From assembly GCA_910584125.1 (NCBI GenBank), contig CAJTXU010000004.1:12981-76980 (forward strand): 64,000 nt of DNA. The letters are read 5' to 3'. A program made the position numbers and the translations under genes. Below, in pieces: positions 54,655 through 62,065 of the stretch. The notes below the pieces were generated by a model, which was not told the DNA's origin, did not search any database, and saw only the letters and a program-made list of their open reading frames with translations. How positions within the stretch are numbered: the stretch's first letter is position 1; every line of letters begins with the position of its first letter. Origin of the DNA: an uncultured Muribaculaceae bacterium (GTDB lineage Bacteria > Bacteroidota > Bacteroidia > Bacteroidales > Muribaculaceae).

Positions 54655-55143
54655 TCAGTTCCGGAGCAGCCTTATGCCGACGCTCAGGAGGCCGGCGGTG
54701 CGGGCCGGGTCGAGCAATGGCGAGACACTGACGGCATAGCCGTCGGTGAGGCTGACCCTCGGGTCGAGCACCGCCGTCACCTCGCGCACTCCATATTTCT
54801 CCCTGACGCTGACGGAGCCGTCGCCGCCGGGTCCGATCACAAGCGTATCGGTCCGCAGCGTCCGGTCGGCGTCCTCGACGGTCACGGCAGCCGGCAGCCG
54901 TTCGAGACGGCAGCGCGACGAGTATCGCAGCACGAGCTGCATCGTATAGGTGTTGCCCGCGACCTCGAGCGAATCGAGAGGCCACGGCTCGAAGGCCACG
55001 ACGTCGTCAGGACGCCATCCCTCGCCGGGAATCTTCTCGAATCGCGAATAGGCCGTGCGCTTCGTGTCGCCGCATCCGGCGGTAGCCACCGCGGCAGCGG
55101 CGGCTACTATAAAAACAAGCGTCTTGCCGATGATGTTCGTCAT
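54655..55143 (-). CDS. gldH: GldH-like gliding-motility-type lipoprotein
   Basis: 162 residues. A lipoprotein signal (VAAAAAVATAGC, lipobox Cys24) is followed by YSRFEKIPGEGWRPDDVVAFEP, the conserved GldH opening, and a beta-rich domain. GldH is needed for gliding in Flavobacterium but is also present in non-gliding Bacteroidales, where its task is unclear. The start overlaps the RicT stop by four bases (ATGA); the ricT-gldH order is usual in the group. Confidence 0.87.
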   Translation of the reverse strand: MTNIIGKTLVFIVAAAAAVATAGCGDTKRTAYSRFEKIPGEGWRPDDVVAFEPWPLDSLEVAGNTYTMQLVLRYSSRCRLERLPAAVTVEDADRTLRTDTLVIGPGGDGSVSVREKYGVREVTAVLDPRVSLTDGYAVSVSPLLDPARTAGLLSVGIRLLRN

Positions 55144-56450
55144 TCGAGATTCTTGTTGTTGTTCTGCTGAGGCGGTTGCTGCGACGGACCCTGCTTCGGA
55201 CCCTGCGGCTTGCGCCGTGGCTTTTTCGGTTTATCGGGCCGCGGACCGCGGTCGGGCTTGATGTCGGTCTTCGTGTCGGTCTTCGAGTCGGGCTGCTTCT
55301 TCTGCTCGGGGCCTTTCCTGCCGGGCTCTGGAGCTTTCCTGCCGGGCTCGGGGCCTTTCTTGCCGGGCTTCTGCGGAGCCTTCTTCTTTTTCTTCTTCTT
55401 CGACTTGTCGAAACGCGTGAGGCTCTCCTGCTCCACGAGGTCGACATAGGTAGTCGAGGCCGTCGCCGCGCCTTCCGACTTCGTCTGCAGCGCCTCGGCC
55501 TTCTCGCCGCGGCGGTTCATCTCGATGATTTCGTGGGCCCTCGCCACGCTTATGGTGACGAGATTGGCGGGAATCTTCCTGTCGGTCGAATAGGTCACCG
55601 TTCCGGCCAACGGATCGGGCTTGAAGAAGTAATATGAAGCGTCGGCCGTCTCGAGCACGGCGTCCTTGGGAGGCATCTTCTTCTGCGCCTCGACATAGAC
55701 ATCGGTCTCGAAATTGAGGCAGCATTTGAGCTTGCCGCACTGTCCGGCGAGTTTCTGCGGGTTCATCGAGAGGTCCTGGATGCGTGCGGCTCCGGTGCCG
55801 ACCGAGACGAAATGAGTCATCCACGACGCGCAGCAGAGCGGACGGCCGCAAGGACCGATTCCGCCGATGCGGCCCGCCTCCTGACGCGCGCCGATCTGCT
55901 TCATCTCGACGCGAATCTTGAACGTGTCGGCCAGAATGCGTATCAGTTTGCGGAAGTCGACGCGTTCGTCGGCAATGTAATAGAAGATCGCCTTCCCGCC
56001 GTCGCCCTGATACTCCACGTCGCCTATCTTCATATTGAGCTCGAGCTCCTCGGCGATCTTGCGGGTGCGGATCATGGTGGAGTGCTCTTTCGAGCGCGCC
56101 TCCTCGAACTTCTCCATGTCGGCCTGCGTCGCGATGCGGAACACCTTCTTGAGTTCCGACTCGTCCTTGACGCCGTTCTTGCGCATCTGGAGCCTGACGA
56201 GGCGCCCCACCATCGACACGCGGCCTATGTCGTGGCCCGGATTGCCCTCCACGGCCACTATGTCGCCGATGTGCAACTCGAGCCGCGACGGATTGGTGTA
56301 GAATCCGACGCGGGTGTTCTTGAACGTCACCTCCACAATGCCGCAGTCGGAGACGTCAGAGATTCCTTCGAGCCAGTTGGATGCGAACAGCTTCCCACGT
56401 GGCGCCCCGCCTGCCGAACAGTATTTACGTTTGTTCTTTTCCTGTTCCAC
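55140..56450 (-). CDS. RicT/PSP1-domain protein with basic tail
   Basis: 436 residues. The PSP1 (RicT/YaaT) region shows the hallmark cysteines: GGIGPCGRPLCCASWM and AGQCGKLKCCLNFE, plus EAGRIGG. In Bacillus RicT forms an iron-sulfur RicAFT complex affecting RNase Y; rny lies immediately upstream here, which fits a shared role in RNA decay. From about residue 350 a low-complexity tail rich in Lys, Pro and Gly follows (KKKKKKAPQKPGKKGPEPG, then GRKAPEPGRKGPEQKK and a Gln/Asn end). The tail is unusual for the family and may bind RNA; this is inference. Confidence 0.88.
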   Translation of the reverse strand: MEQEKNKRKYCSAGGAPRGKLFASNWLEGISDVSDCGIVEVTFKNTRVGFYTNPSRLELHIGDIVAVEGNPGHDIGRVSMVGRLVRLQMRKNGVKDESELKKVFRIATQADMEKFEEARSKEHSTMIRTRKIAEELELNMKIGDVEYQGDGGKAIFYYIADERVDFRKLIRILADTFKIRVEMKQIGARQEAGRIGGIGPCGRPLCCASWMTHFVSVGTGAARIQDLSMNPQKLAGQCGKLKCCLNFETDVYVEAQKKMPPKDAVLETADASYYFFKPDPLAGTVTYSTDRKIPANLVTISVARAHEIIEMNRRGEKAEALQTKSEGAATASTTYVDLVEQESLTRFDKSKKKKKKKAPQKPGKKGPEPGRKAPEPGRKGPEQKKQPDSKTDTKTDIKPDRGPRPDKPKKPRRKPQGPKQGPSQQPPQQNNNKNLE

Positions 56451-56468
56451 TTTGTGTGCGATAGGGTG

Positions 56469-58013
56469 TTACTTGGCGAAGCTTACCGAGCGGGTCTCGC
56501 GGATCACGGTGATCTTCACCTGTCCGGGATACGTGAGCTCGTCCTGAATCTTCTTGGCAATCTCTGCGCTGAGTTTCTCGGTCTCCTCGTCGGTGATCTT
56601 GTCGGCGCCGACGATGACGCGCAGTTCTCGGCCTGCCTGGATGGCATATGTCTTAAGCACTCCGGGATACGAGAGCGCGAGCTGCTCGAGGTCGTTGAGG
56701 CGCTTGATGTAAGCCTCCACGATCTCGCGGCGGGCGCCGGGACGCGCACCCGAGATGGCGTCGCACACCTGCACGATCGGCGCGAGAAGCGATGTCTGCT
56801 CCACCTCGTCGTGGTGGGCGCCGATGGCGTTGCAGATGTCGGGTTTCTCCTTGAACTTCTCGGCGAGTTTCATGCCGAGCAGGGCGTGCGGCAGCTCGGG
56901 TTCGTCATCGGGCACCTTGCCGATGTCGTGGAGCAGGCCGGCGCGACGCGCCTTCTTGGGGTTGAGGCCCAGTTCGGAGGCCATGACGGCGCAGAGGTTG
57001 GCAGTCTCGCGCGAGTGCTGCAGCAGGTTCTGGCCGTAGCTCGAACGGTATTTCATCTTGCCCACCATGCGGATGAGCTCGGGGTGCAGTCCGTGGATGC
57101 CGAGGTCGATCGTGGTGCGCTTGCCGGTCTCGATGATTTCCTCCTCGACCTGTTTGCGGACCTTGGCCACGACCTCCTCGATGCGGGCGGGGTGAATGCG
57201 GCCGTCGGTGACGAGCTGATGCAGGGCGAGGCGGGCGATCTCGCGGCGCACGGGGTCGAAGCCGGAGAGCACGATTGCCTCGGGAGTATCGTCCACGATG
57301 ATCTCGATGCCGGTGGCGGCCTCAAGGGCACGGATGTTGCGGCCTTCGCGGCCGATGATGCGGCCCTTGACCTCGTCGTTGTCGATATGGAAGACGGTCA
57401 CCGAGTTCTCGACGGCCGTCTCAGTGGCCACGCGCTGGATCGACTGGATCACGATGCGCTTGGCCTCCTTGTTGGCGGTCATCTTGGCGTCGTCCATGAT
57501 GTCGTTGATGTATCCCGCGGCCGCGGTCTTGGCCTCGTCCTTGAGCGACTCGACGAGTTTCTCGCGGGCCTCTTCGGCCGAAAGGCCGGAGATCTTCACG
57601 AGCTCCTCCTGGGCCTGGCGGTGCAGGCTCTCGACCTCGGCGCTTTTGGACTCGAGCAACTGCTCGCGGTTGTCGAGGCTGTTCTTGAGGCCTTCGAGCT
57701 CCTTCTTGCGGCGGTTCTGTTCGCCCTGCTGCTGGTTGAGCTGCATCTCACGCTGCTTGGCGCGGGCCTCGGCGGCCTGCACCTTCTGCAGACGCTGGGA
57801 GGCGTTGCGCTCGGCGTCGCCGATGATCTTCATCTCCTCTTCCTTGGCCTTGAGGATCCGGGCCTCCTTGAGCACGTCGGCCTCACGGCGTGCCTCGTCC
57901 ATGATCTGGTTGGCGCGCGACGACGCGTTCCTGCGGCTGACCGCCATCGCCGCGACGTAACCTGCGGCGAGGGCCACGACGGCCGCTATGACGATCCATA
58001 TAGCTATATCCAT
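56469..58013 (-). CDS. rny: Ribonuclease Y
   Basis: 514 residues. An N-terminal membrane helix (AIWIVIAAVVALAAGYVAAM) and a long coiled coil precede a KH domain (VKGRIIGREGRNIRALEAATGIEIIVDDTP) and an HD domain (HDIGKVPDDEPELPHALLG and following). This membrane-tethered endonuclease initiates mRNA decay. Downstream on the same strand lies ricT, whose Bacillus homologue modulates RNase Y. Confidence 0.97.
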   Translation of the reverse strand: MDIAIWIVIAAVVALAAGYVAAMAVSRRNASSRANQIMDEARREADVLKEARILKAKEEEMKIIGDAERNASQRLQKVQAAEARAKQREMQLNQQQGEQNRRKKELEGLKNSLDNREQLLESKSAEVESLHRQAQEELVKISGLSAEEAREKLVESLKDEAKTAAAGYINDIMDDAKMTANKEAKRIVIQSIQRVATETAVENSVTVFHIDNDEVKGRIIGREGRNIRALEAATGIEIIVDDTPEAIVLSGFDPVRREIARLALHQLVTDGRIHPARIEEVVAKVRKQVEEEIIETGKRTTIDLGIHGLHPELIRMVGKMKYRSSYGQNLLQHSRETANLCAVMASELGLNPKKARRAGLLHDIGKVPDDEPELPHALLGMKLAEKFKEKPDICNAIGAHHDEVEQTSLLAPIVQVCDAISGARPGARREIVEAYIKRLNDLEQLALSYPGVLKTYAIQAGRELRVIVGADKITDEETEKLSAEIAKKIQDELTYPGQVKITVIRETRSVSFAK

Positions 58014-58034
58014 TTGTCGGTTTTTATAAGTTGT

Positions 58035-58182
58035 TGGTATATATGTTTGTTAACTCGTTGTTTCATCATTCCGGCCCGTGGCCGCGGGGCGCCGGCATGC
58101 GCGCAGACAGGCCGGGCCTCCGTGTCGGGGAGGCTTCGCTTCGGCCGGTGCCGCAATGTCGGGGATGATGGTTCGGGAGGTA
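58035..58182 (-). ncRNA. Candidate structured RNA between zapA and rny, possibly 6S RNA
   Basis: The gap between zapA and rny is GC-rich and has no frame of gene-like character. On the reverse strand its ends can pair: CATCAT (58165-58170) with ATGATG (58064-58069), and CCGGCC (58143-58148) with GGCCGG (58071-58076). This leaves a large asymmetric internal loop and inner hairpins such as CCTCC/GGAGG. A long rod with a central bubble is the shape of 6S RNA, and 6S genes lie next to zapA in several bacteria. The identification rests on position and pairing only; no covariance test was possible. Confidence 0.4.
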
Positions 58183-58506
58183 TCATATTTCGCCGCGCGC
58201 GGAGTCGTCGGCGTCGTCGGGCGTGGCGAGGTCGGTCTCTATTTCGTGCAGACACATCCGCGCCATTTCAGCCGCCTTGTCATACCGTTCCTTGAGTTCG
58301 GCATAGAACTTGGCATATTGATATGCGACCATGGCGAGAATCTCGCGGTCTGACTTCGCGGGAAACGCCAGCCTCCATTTGCGATAGAGGCCGTCGACGT
58401 CCGACTCGACGTCTCTTACGAAGTCCTGGCGGTCGAACGGAACCGTGAGCGCGATCCGCTGCTCGCCTATATTGAGATACATTTTTATTTTTTCCGAATC
58501 GTTCAT
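58183..58506 (-). CDS. zapA: Cell division protein ZapA
   Basis: 107 residues. The ZapA fold is visible: KIKMYLNIGEQRIALTVPFDRQDFVRDVESDVDGLYRKWRLAFP, then a long C-terminal helix (SDREILAMVAYQYAKFYAELKERYDKAAEMARMCLHEIETDL). ZapA tetramers crosslink FtsZ filaments at midcell. It follows the small coiled-coil gene (58571) by 64 bases and precedes the candidate RNA. Confidence 0.88.
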   Translation of the reverse strand: MNDSEKIKMYLNIGEQRIALTVPFDRQDFVRDVESDVDGLYRKWRLAFPAKSDREILAMVAYQYAKFYAELKERYDKAAEMARMCLHEIETDLATPDDADDSARGEI

Positions 58507-58570
58507 CTCCTAATCCTGAATCTGGCCGTACGGAAATCTTCGGCGCGGGCCCGCGGGCCTGGTGTCGGGG

Positions 58571-58864
58571 TCATTCCTTCAGCATTTCAAGGCAACGGTC
58601 GATGTTGCGAATCAATCGGGCGATACGGCGGCGAGTGGCTATCAGGTTGTCGGGGTTGTCGGCGAGCTTGTGCGACACGGCGAGATATTCCGCGTCGAGC
58701 CGCGAGCGATGGCTCTCCTGCCTGGCCTCATCGGCCTGACGGAGCAGGTCGGCGTTGAGGCTCTCGAGCTCGGCGTTCCGACGACGCAGGCTCTCGTTGC
58801 GCGCCACCAGCTCGCTGATGCGTGCGTGGAGTCTGTCAAGCAGTGTCGTCATCGCTTCCGCCAT
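58571..58864 (-). CDS. Small coiled-coil protein upstream of zapA
   Basis: 97 residues from the ATG at 58864 (MAEAMTTLLDRLHARISELVARNESLRRRNAEL); the next ATG at 58852 is an alternative. The open frame to 58945 would run across the promoter box and the terminator, so the longer start is rejected. Nearly the whole protein is one heptad-rich helix (ISELVARNESLRRRNAELESLNADLLRQADEARQES). Its size, coiled coil and place before zapA suggest a ZapB-like division partner, but there is no sequence proof. Confidence 0.75.
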   Translation of the reverse strand: MAEAMTTLLDRLHARISELVARNESLRRRNAELESLNADLLRQADEARQESHRSRLDAEYLAVSHKLADNPDNLIATRRRIARLIRNIDRCLEMLKE

Positions 58865-58879
58865 ATTGCCAAATTTGCA

Positions 58880-58887
58880 CAAAATTA
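58880..58887 (-). promoter_or_regulatory. -7 box for the coiled-coil/zapA operon
   Basis: TAATTTTG on the reverse strand, 15 bases before the ATG at 58864. Confidence 0.5.
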
Positions 58888-58920
58888 ATAAAAAATCCGT
58901 TAAAAAGCAACTGCCGACGA

Positions 58921-58954
58921 AAAAAACGCCGTTGCAGGCGTGCAACGGCGTTTT
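58921..58954 (-). terminator. Terminator of the VWA-domain gene
   Basis: A 14-base stem (58923-58936 with 58941-58954) and loop GGCG. On the reverse strand it ends in six T. Confidence 0.85.
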
Positions 58955-58998
58955 CAGATGCGTGTCGGGACCTCCCGTCCGGTCAGTCCCGGAGAGTT

Positions 58999-59694
58999 TC
59001 AGTCGAAAAAGTCGCAGTCATCGCTCATGTCGGTCTTGGAAGGCTGCTGCATGCGCTTCTGGAACCAGCGGCCGCGCGCCTGCTGCTCCTTGACGAACAT
59101 GTCGGCCGTCCCCTCGGCGGTGGCATCGAAGTTCATCGCGTTCTTGATCGAGATGCTCGCGCTGAACTGGATCGAGTCCTGGTTGGCCCCGATGTAGGTG
59201 AAGAGCCAGCCTTTCTTGGAGAGTTCCTCGACCATGGCCTTGATGTCGGCTCCCGAGTATTCGCACGAGGCGTTCTCATAACCGTCGGTGATGACCGTGA
59301 CGAGCACGGCGTCGCCCTCCTCAAGACGGCCGCGGAGGTCGCTGATGGCGCGCCCCATGGCATCGTAGAGAGGTGTGCCACCGCCCGGATTATAGTCGCG
59401 GTCGGTGAGGTGGCGCGTCTTGCTCGCCGGAAGAGCCTTGAAGTGCTCCTTGTAGTGGCCGGTGTCGAACGTCACCAGCGTCACCAGCTGCTGTTGCGTC
59501 GGATAGTCCTTGGCAGCCTGGCGGATTGTCTGCAGCGTCTCGTTCATGCCGTCGAGCGCCTGGCGGTAGATCGAACACATCGAGCCCGACTCGTCGACGA
59601 TGATCAGATTGTGCGTGCGAATCGCCTTAGGGGCCTCTTTCTTCTCCTCTCCGGGCTTCGCTGTCCAGCCCTTGCTGTTTCCGAAAATCTTCAT
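58999..59694 (-). CDS. VWA-domain protein
   Basis: 231 residues. A single von Willebrand factor A domain with a complete MIDAS: DESGS (Asp34, Ser36, Ser38), the threonine in NPGGGTPLYDAMG and the Asp in VTVITDGYENAS. No signal peptide or membrane helix, so it is cytoplasmic. Such solo VWA proteins often partner with MoxR-type ATPases or tellurite/stress systems; none is encoded nearby. It ends in a C-terminal tail rich in Asp (SDDCDFFD) after a strong hairpin-marked operon end. Confidence 0.88.
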   Translation of the reverse strand: MKIFGNSKGWTAKPGEEKKEAPKAIRTHNLIIVDESGSMCSIYRQALDGMNETLQTIRQAAKDYPTQQQLVTLVTFDTGHYKEHFKALPASKTRHLTDRDYNPGGGTPLYDAMGRAISDLRGRLEEGDAVLVTVITDGYENASCEYSGADIKAMVEELSKKGWLFTYIGANQDSIQFSASISIKNAMNFDATAEGTADMFVKEQQARGRWFQKRMQQPSKTDMSDDCDFFD

Positions 59695-59755
59695 AGTGAT
59701 ATATAGTTAGTGGTGATTTGATCCCCGCACAGGCGGGTGAATGATTCTTTATCTG

Positions 59756-60610
59756 TCAGAACTCGAAAGAGTCGTTATCCTTGAGTTCATCGTATCTCTT
59801 GGGGTTGAACCTGAAGAGCCTGCCGATTCTTTTCGAGATCTTCGCGGGGGCTTTCCGCTGGCAGCATGACTCGTATGCCGGCGGCTCCGGCGCCGTGGAC
59901 TCGTATGCCGACGGCTCGCAGGCCATCGAATCGCAGCATTCCGACACGGTGCAATCCGATTGTTCTTCATTTTCATACCGATATACGGACTCCGACAGGC
60001 TGTCCATCGGCTCCACCACCCCGGTGTGACGCATCTTCTTGGCGAAATTGCGGCGGTCGAACTCGCGGCCGAGTATCGCCTCGTAGACCTGCTGCAGCTC
60101 GGACATCGAGAACTCACGGTCGAGCAGTTCGAAGCCGACGGGCTTGAAATGAATCTCGCGGCGCAGGCTCTCGAGCGCCATCCGAAGGATCTCGGCATGG
60201 TCGAAGGCAAGCTCCGGGACGTCGTCGACGGGCATCCATGCCGCCTCGGCCGCGTCGTCTCCCCCGCGCACCTCGGCCCATCGCAGCAGTGCGAGGAAGG
60301 CGACGGTCACGACTCGCTCCCTCGGGTCACGGCCCGGAGCGGAAAACGTGTGGAACTGCCGGATGTATGCCGCATGATAGCCTGTCTCCTCAAGCAACTC
60401 GCGCAACGCGCACTGCTCGGCAGACTCGTCGATGCGCATGAACCCGCCGGGCAACGCCCAGCTTCCCTTGAAGGGCTCCACGCCTCTTCTGACGAGCAAC
60501 ACCTTGAGCCGGCGTTCGTGGAAGGTGAAGATCACGCAGTCGGTCGTGACAGCCGGATGCGGGTATCTGTAGCAGTATTTCTTGTCTTCGTTCTCCATTT
60601 CCGTGGTCAT
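59756..60610 (-). CDS. NrtR-like Nudix transcriptional regulator
   Basis: 284 residues. The Nudix box (GGFMRIDESAEQ, then CALRELLEETG; residues 55-77) is followed by a winged helix typical of NrtR regulators (LLDREFSMSELQQVYEAILGREFDRRNFAKKM). NrtR proteins sense ADP-ribose-type or sugar-nucleotide ligands; Bacteroides members such as AraR control sugar genes. The C-terminal 70 residues are unusual: a low-complexity stretch with repeated SAYES/PAYES units and several cysteines (SECCDSMACEPSAYES), then a basic end. Two copies of a palindrome lie upstream and probably mediate autoregulation. Confidence 0.85.
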   Translation of the reverse strand: MTTEMENEDKKYCYRYPHPAVTTDCVIFTFHERRLKVLLVRRGVEPFKGSWALPGGFMRIDESAEQCALRELLEETGYHAAYIRQFHTFSAPGRDPRERVVTVAFLALLRWAEVRGGDDAAEAAWMPVDDVPELAFDHAEILRMALESLRREIHFKPVGFELLDREFSMSELQQVYEAILGREFDRRNFAKKMRHTGVVEPMDSLSESVYRYENEEQSDCTVSECCDSMACEPSAYESTAPEPPAYESCCQRKAPAKISKRIGRLFRFNPKRYDELKDNDSFEF

Positions 60611-60681
60611 GTGTAATTTTTACACTGCAAAATTACAACTTATTTTTGAATCCACCAATTTTTTTAGCGTAAATTTTACAC
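60611..60681. promoter_or_regulatory. Two matching operator-like palindromes and the Nudix promoter
   Basis: GTGTAATTTTTACAC (60611-60625) and GCGTAAATTTTACAC (60667-60681) match at 13 of 15 positions and lie 56 bases apart. The reverse-strand -7 box TAATTTTG (60628-60635) is between them, so site 1 covers the start of transcription. Site 2 lies 101 bases before the forward NYN gene, which might also be controlled. Binding by the Nudix regulator is inferred. Confidence 0.6.
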
Positions 60682-60782
60682 ATTTTTTTATTTCACACGA
60701 TTTCGCGCACGATTTTTGGGGGTCTGACAAAGAACTTTTCAGACTTCAGAAGAGTTATACAATAAAACATTAAAAAGTAAAC

Positions 60783-61433
60783 ATGCTCGACTTTCTTTCG
60801 ATTGGCGTCTTCATCGACGGTGGCTATTATGCCAAGATGAACCGTGCGCTCAAGGCGCGCGAGCGTTCTATAATACGCGTAAGTTCACTGTTCGAATACA
60901 TCACGTCGGAACTGGCGATGCAGGAGGGACTCAACATATCCGACTGCCAGATCACGGAGGCGCACTATTTCCGTGGCCGCTTCCGGGTGAAGGAGGCCTA
61001 CGACAAGCATCTGCTGTATAACGAGCGGAAGTTCGAGGACACGCTGATCGAGAACGACGTCGTGTTCCACTACAAGCATCTGCGCGAGGTTGAGAAGGAT
61101 GGTCAGACAGAGGTGGTGGAGAAGGGCGTCGACGTCTGGTTCGCCCTCGAGGCGTATGAGCTGGCGACGTTCCGCAAGTTTGACTACGTTGTGCTCATCA
61201 CCGGCGACGCCGACCATCAGATGCTGGTGCGCAAGCTTAAGGCCCTGAAGATAAAGACGGTGCTTCTGACCTGGAATCTCGGCGAGGCTGAGAACACGTC
61301 GTCGATGCTTCGCGACGAGGTGGGACAGCATTGGGATCTGGGTCTGATAGTCGAGAACAACCCGCAGCTGCGCAAGATGCTCCTGTATCGACTGCGCGAA
61401 CCGGCGGTCTCGCCCCTCGGCGACAATTTCTGA
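60783..61433 (+). CDS. NYN-domain (PIN-like) putative ribonuclease
   Basis: 216 residues. The NYN/PIN-like nuclease core has its acidic residues in place: GVFIDGGYY (Asp12), EKGVDVWFALEAYELATFRKFDYVVLITGDADHQMLVRKLKA. Such proteins cut RNA, often structured or viral, in a metal-dependent manner. It is transcribed away from the Nudix regulator, with the second operator-like palindrome 101 bases upstream. Its target is unknown. Confidence 0.87.
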   Translation: MLDFLSIGVFIDGGYYAKMNRALKARERSIIRVSSLFEYITSELAMQEGLNISDCQITEAHYFRGRFRVKEAYDKHLLYNERKFEDTLIENDVVFHYKHLREVEKDGQTEVVEKGVDVWFALEAYELATFRKFDYVVLITGDADHQMLVRKLKALKIKTVLLTWNLGEAENTSSMLRDEVGQHWDLGLIVENNPQLRKMLLYRLREPAVSPLGDNF

Positions 61434-61472
61434 CTCCACAAGGACTATTCTTAATTATAAAAACATCCTGCT

Positions 61473-61997
61473 ATGAAAACAAGACTCTTCAAAGGACTGA
61501 TGGCGCTCGTGCTGGTATGCCTCATGGCGGCCTGCGGCGCAAAGACTCCGACCCCCGAGGCCGTTGCCGCCAAAATCGCGGCCAACGAGACTCTGACCGA
61601 GGCCGACTATACCACGATGATCGACTATTGCGGCAAGTATGCCGAGAAAGCCCAGAAGTATTACGACATAATCAACGCGCAGCCCAACGACTCTACGGCC
61701 GAATACAACCGCGCGGCTTCCGATCTGGCCGATCTCTACGGCTCCGACAAGTATCTCGATACGTTCCGCAACTGTCTGGCACAGACCGACCTCTCGAAGC
61801 TCGGCAAGGAGAACGAAAAGAAAGTCAACGACTTCGCTAAATACCAGGGCTTCCCGCTGCCTCAGGGCGAGGGCGCCGATCTGCGCGACCCGAACGTGGT
61901 CGGCATGATCGAGGACATGCCCGACACGACGGTCACCGAGACCACCGGCGTGATTTCGACGGGCGACGGCGAGGCCGTCGACGTGAATGTGAAATGA
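61473..61997 (+). CDS. Lipoprotein of unknown function
   Basis: 174 residues. A lipoprotein signal peptide ends in VCLMAACG (Cys21). The mature part is a helical domain (TPEAVAAKIAANETLTEADYTTMIDYCGKYAEKAQKYYDIINAQ) and a short Thr-rich tail. No known domain is recognised. It follows the NYN gene by 39 bases and ends before a terminator hairpin, so both may be one transcript. Confidence 0.75.
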   Translation: MKTRLFKGLMALVLVCLMAACGAKTPTPEAVAAKIAANETLTEADYTTMIDYCGKYAEKAQKYYDIINAQPNDSTAEYNRAASDLADLYGSDKYLDTFRNCLAQTDLSKLGKENEKKVNDFAKYQGFPLPQGEGADLRDPNVVGMIEDMPDTTVTETTGVISTGDGEAVDVNVK

Positions 61998-62024
61998 CCT
62001 CTATTCTATCCCGGAATATAGATA

Positions 62025-62065
62025 GCGGGGAGACAGTCTTCATGACGGTCTCCCCGCGAACTTTT
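62025..62065. terminator. Hairpin terminator between convergent genes
   Basis: GCGGGGAGAC (62025-62034) pairs with GTCTCCCCGC (62048-62057), with the short T stretch CTTTT after it. It serves the forward lipoprotein gene and perhaps the reverse gene that ends at 62065. Confidence 0.6.
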
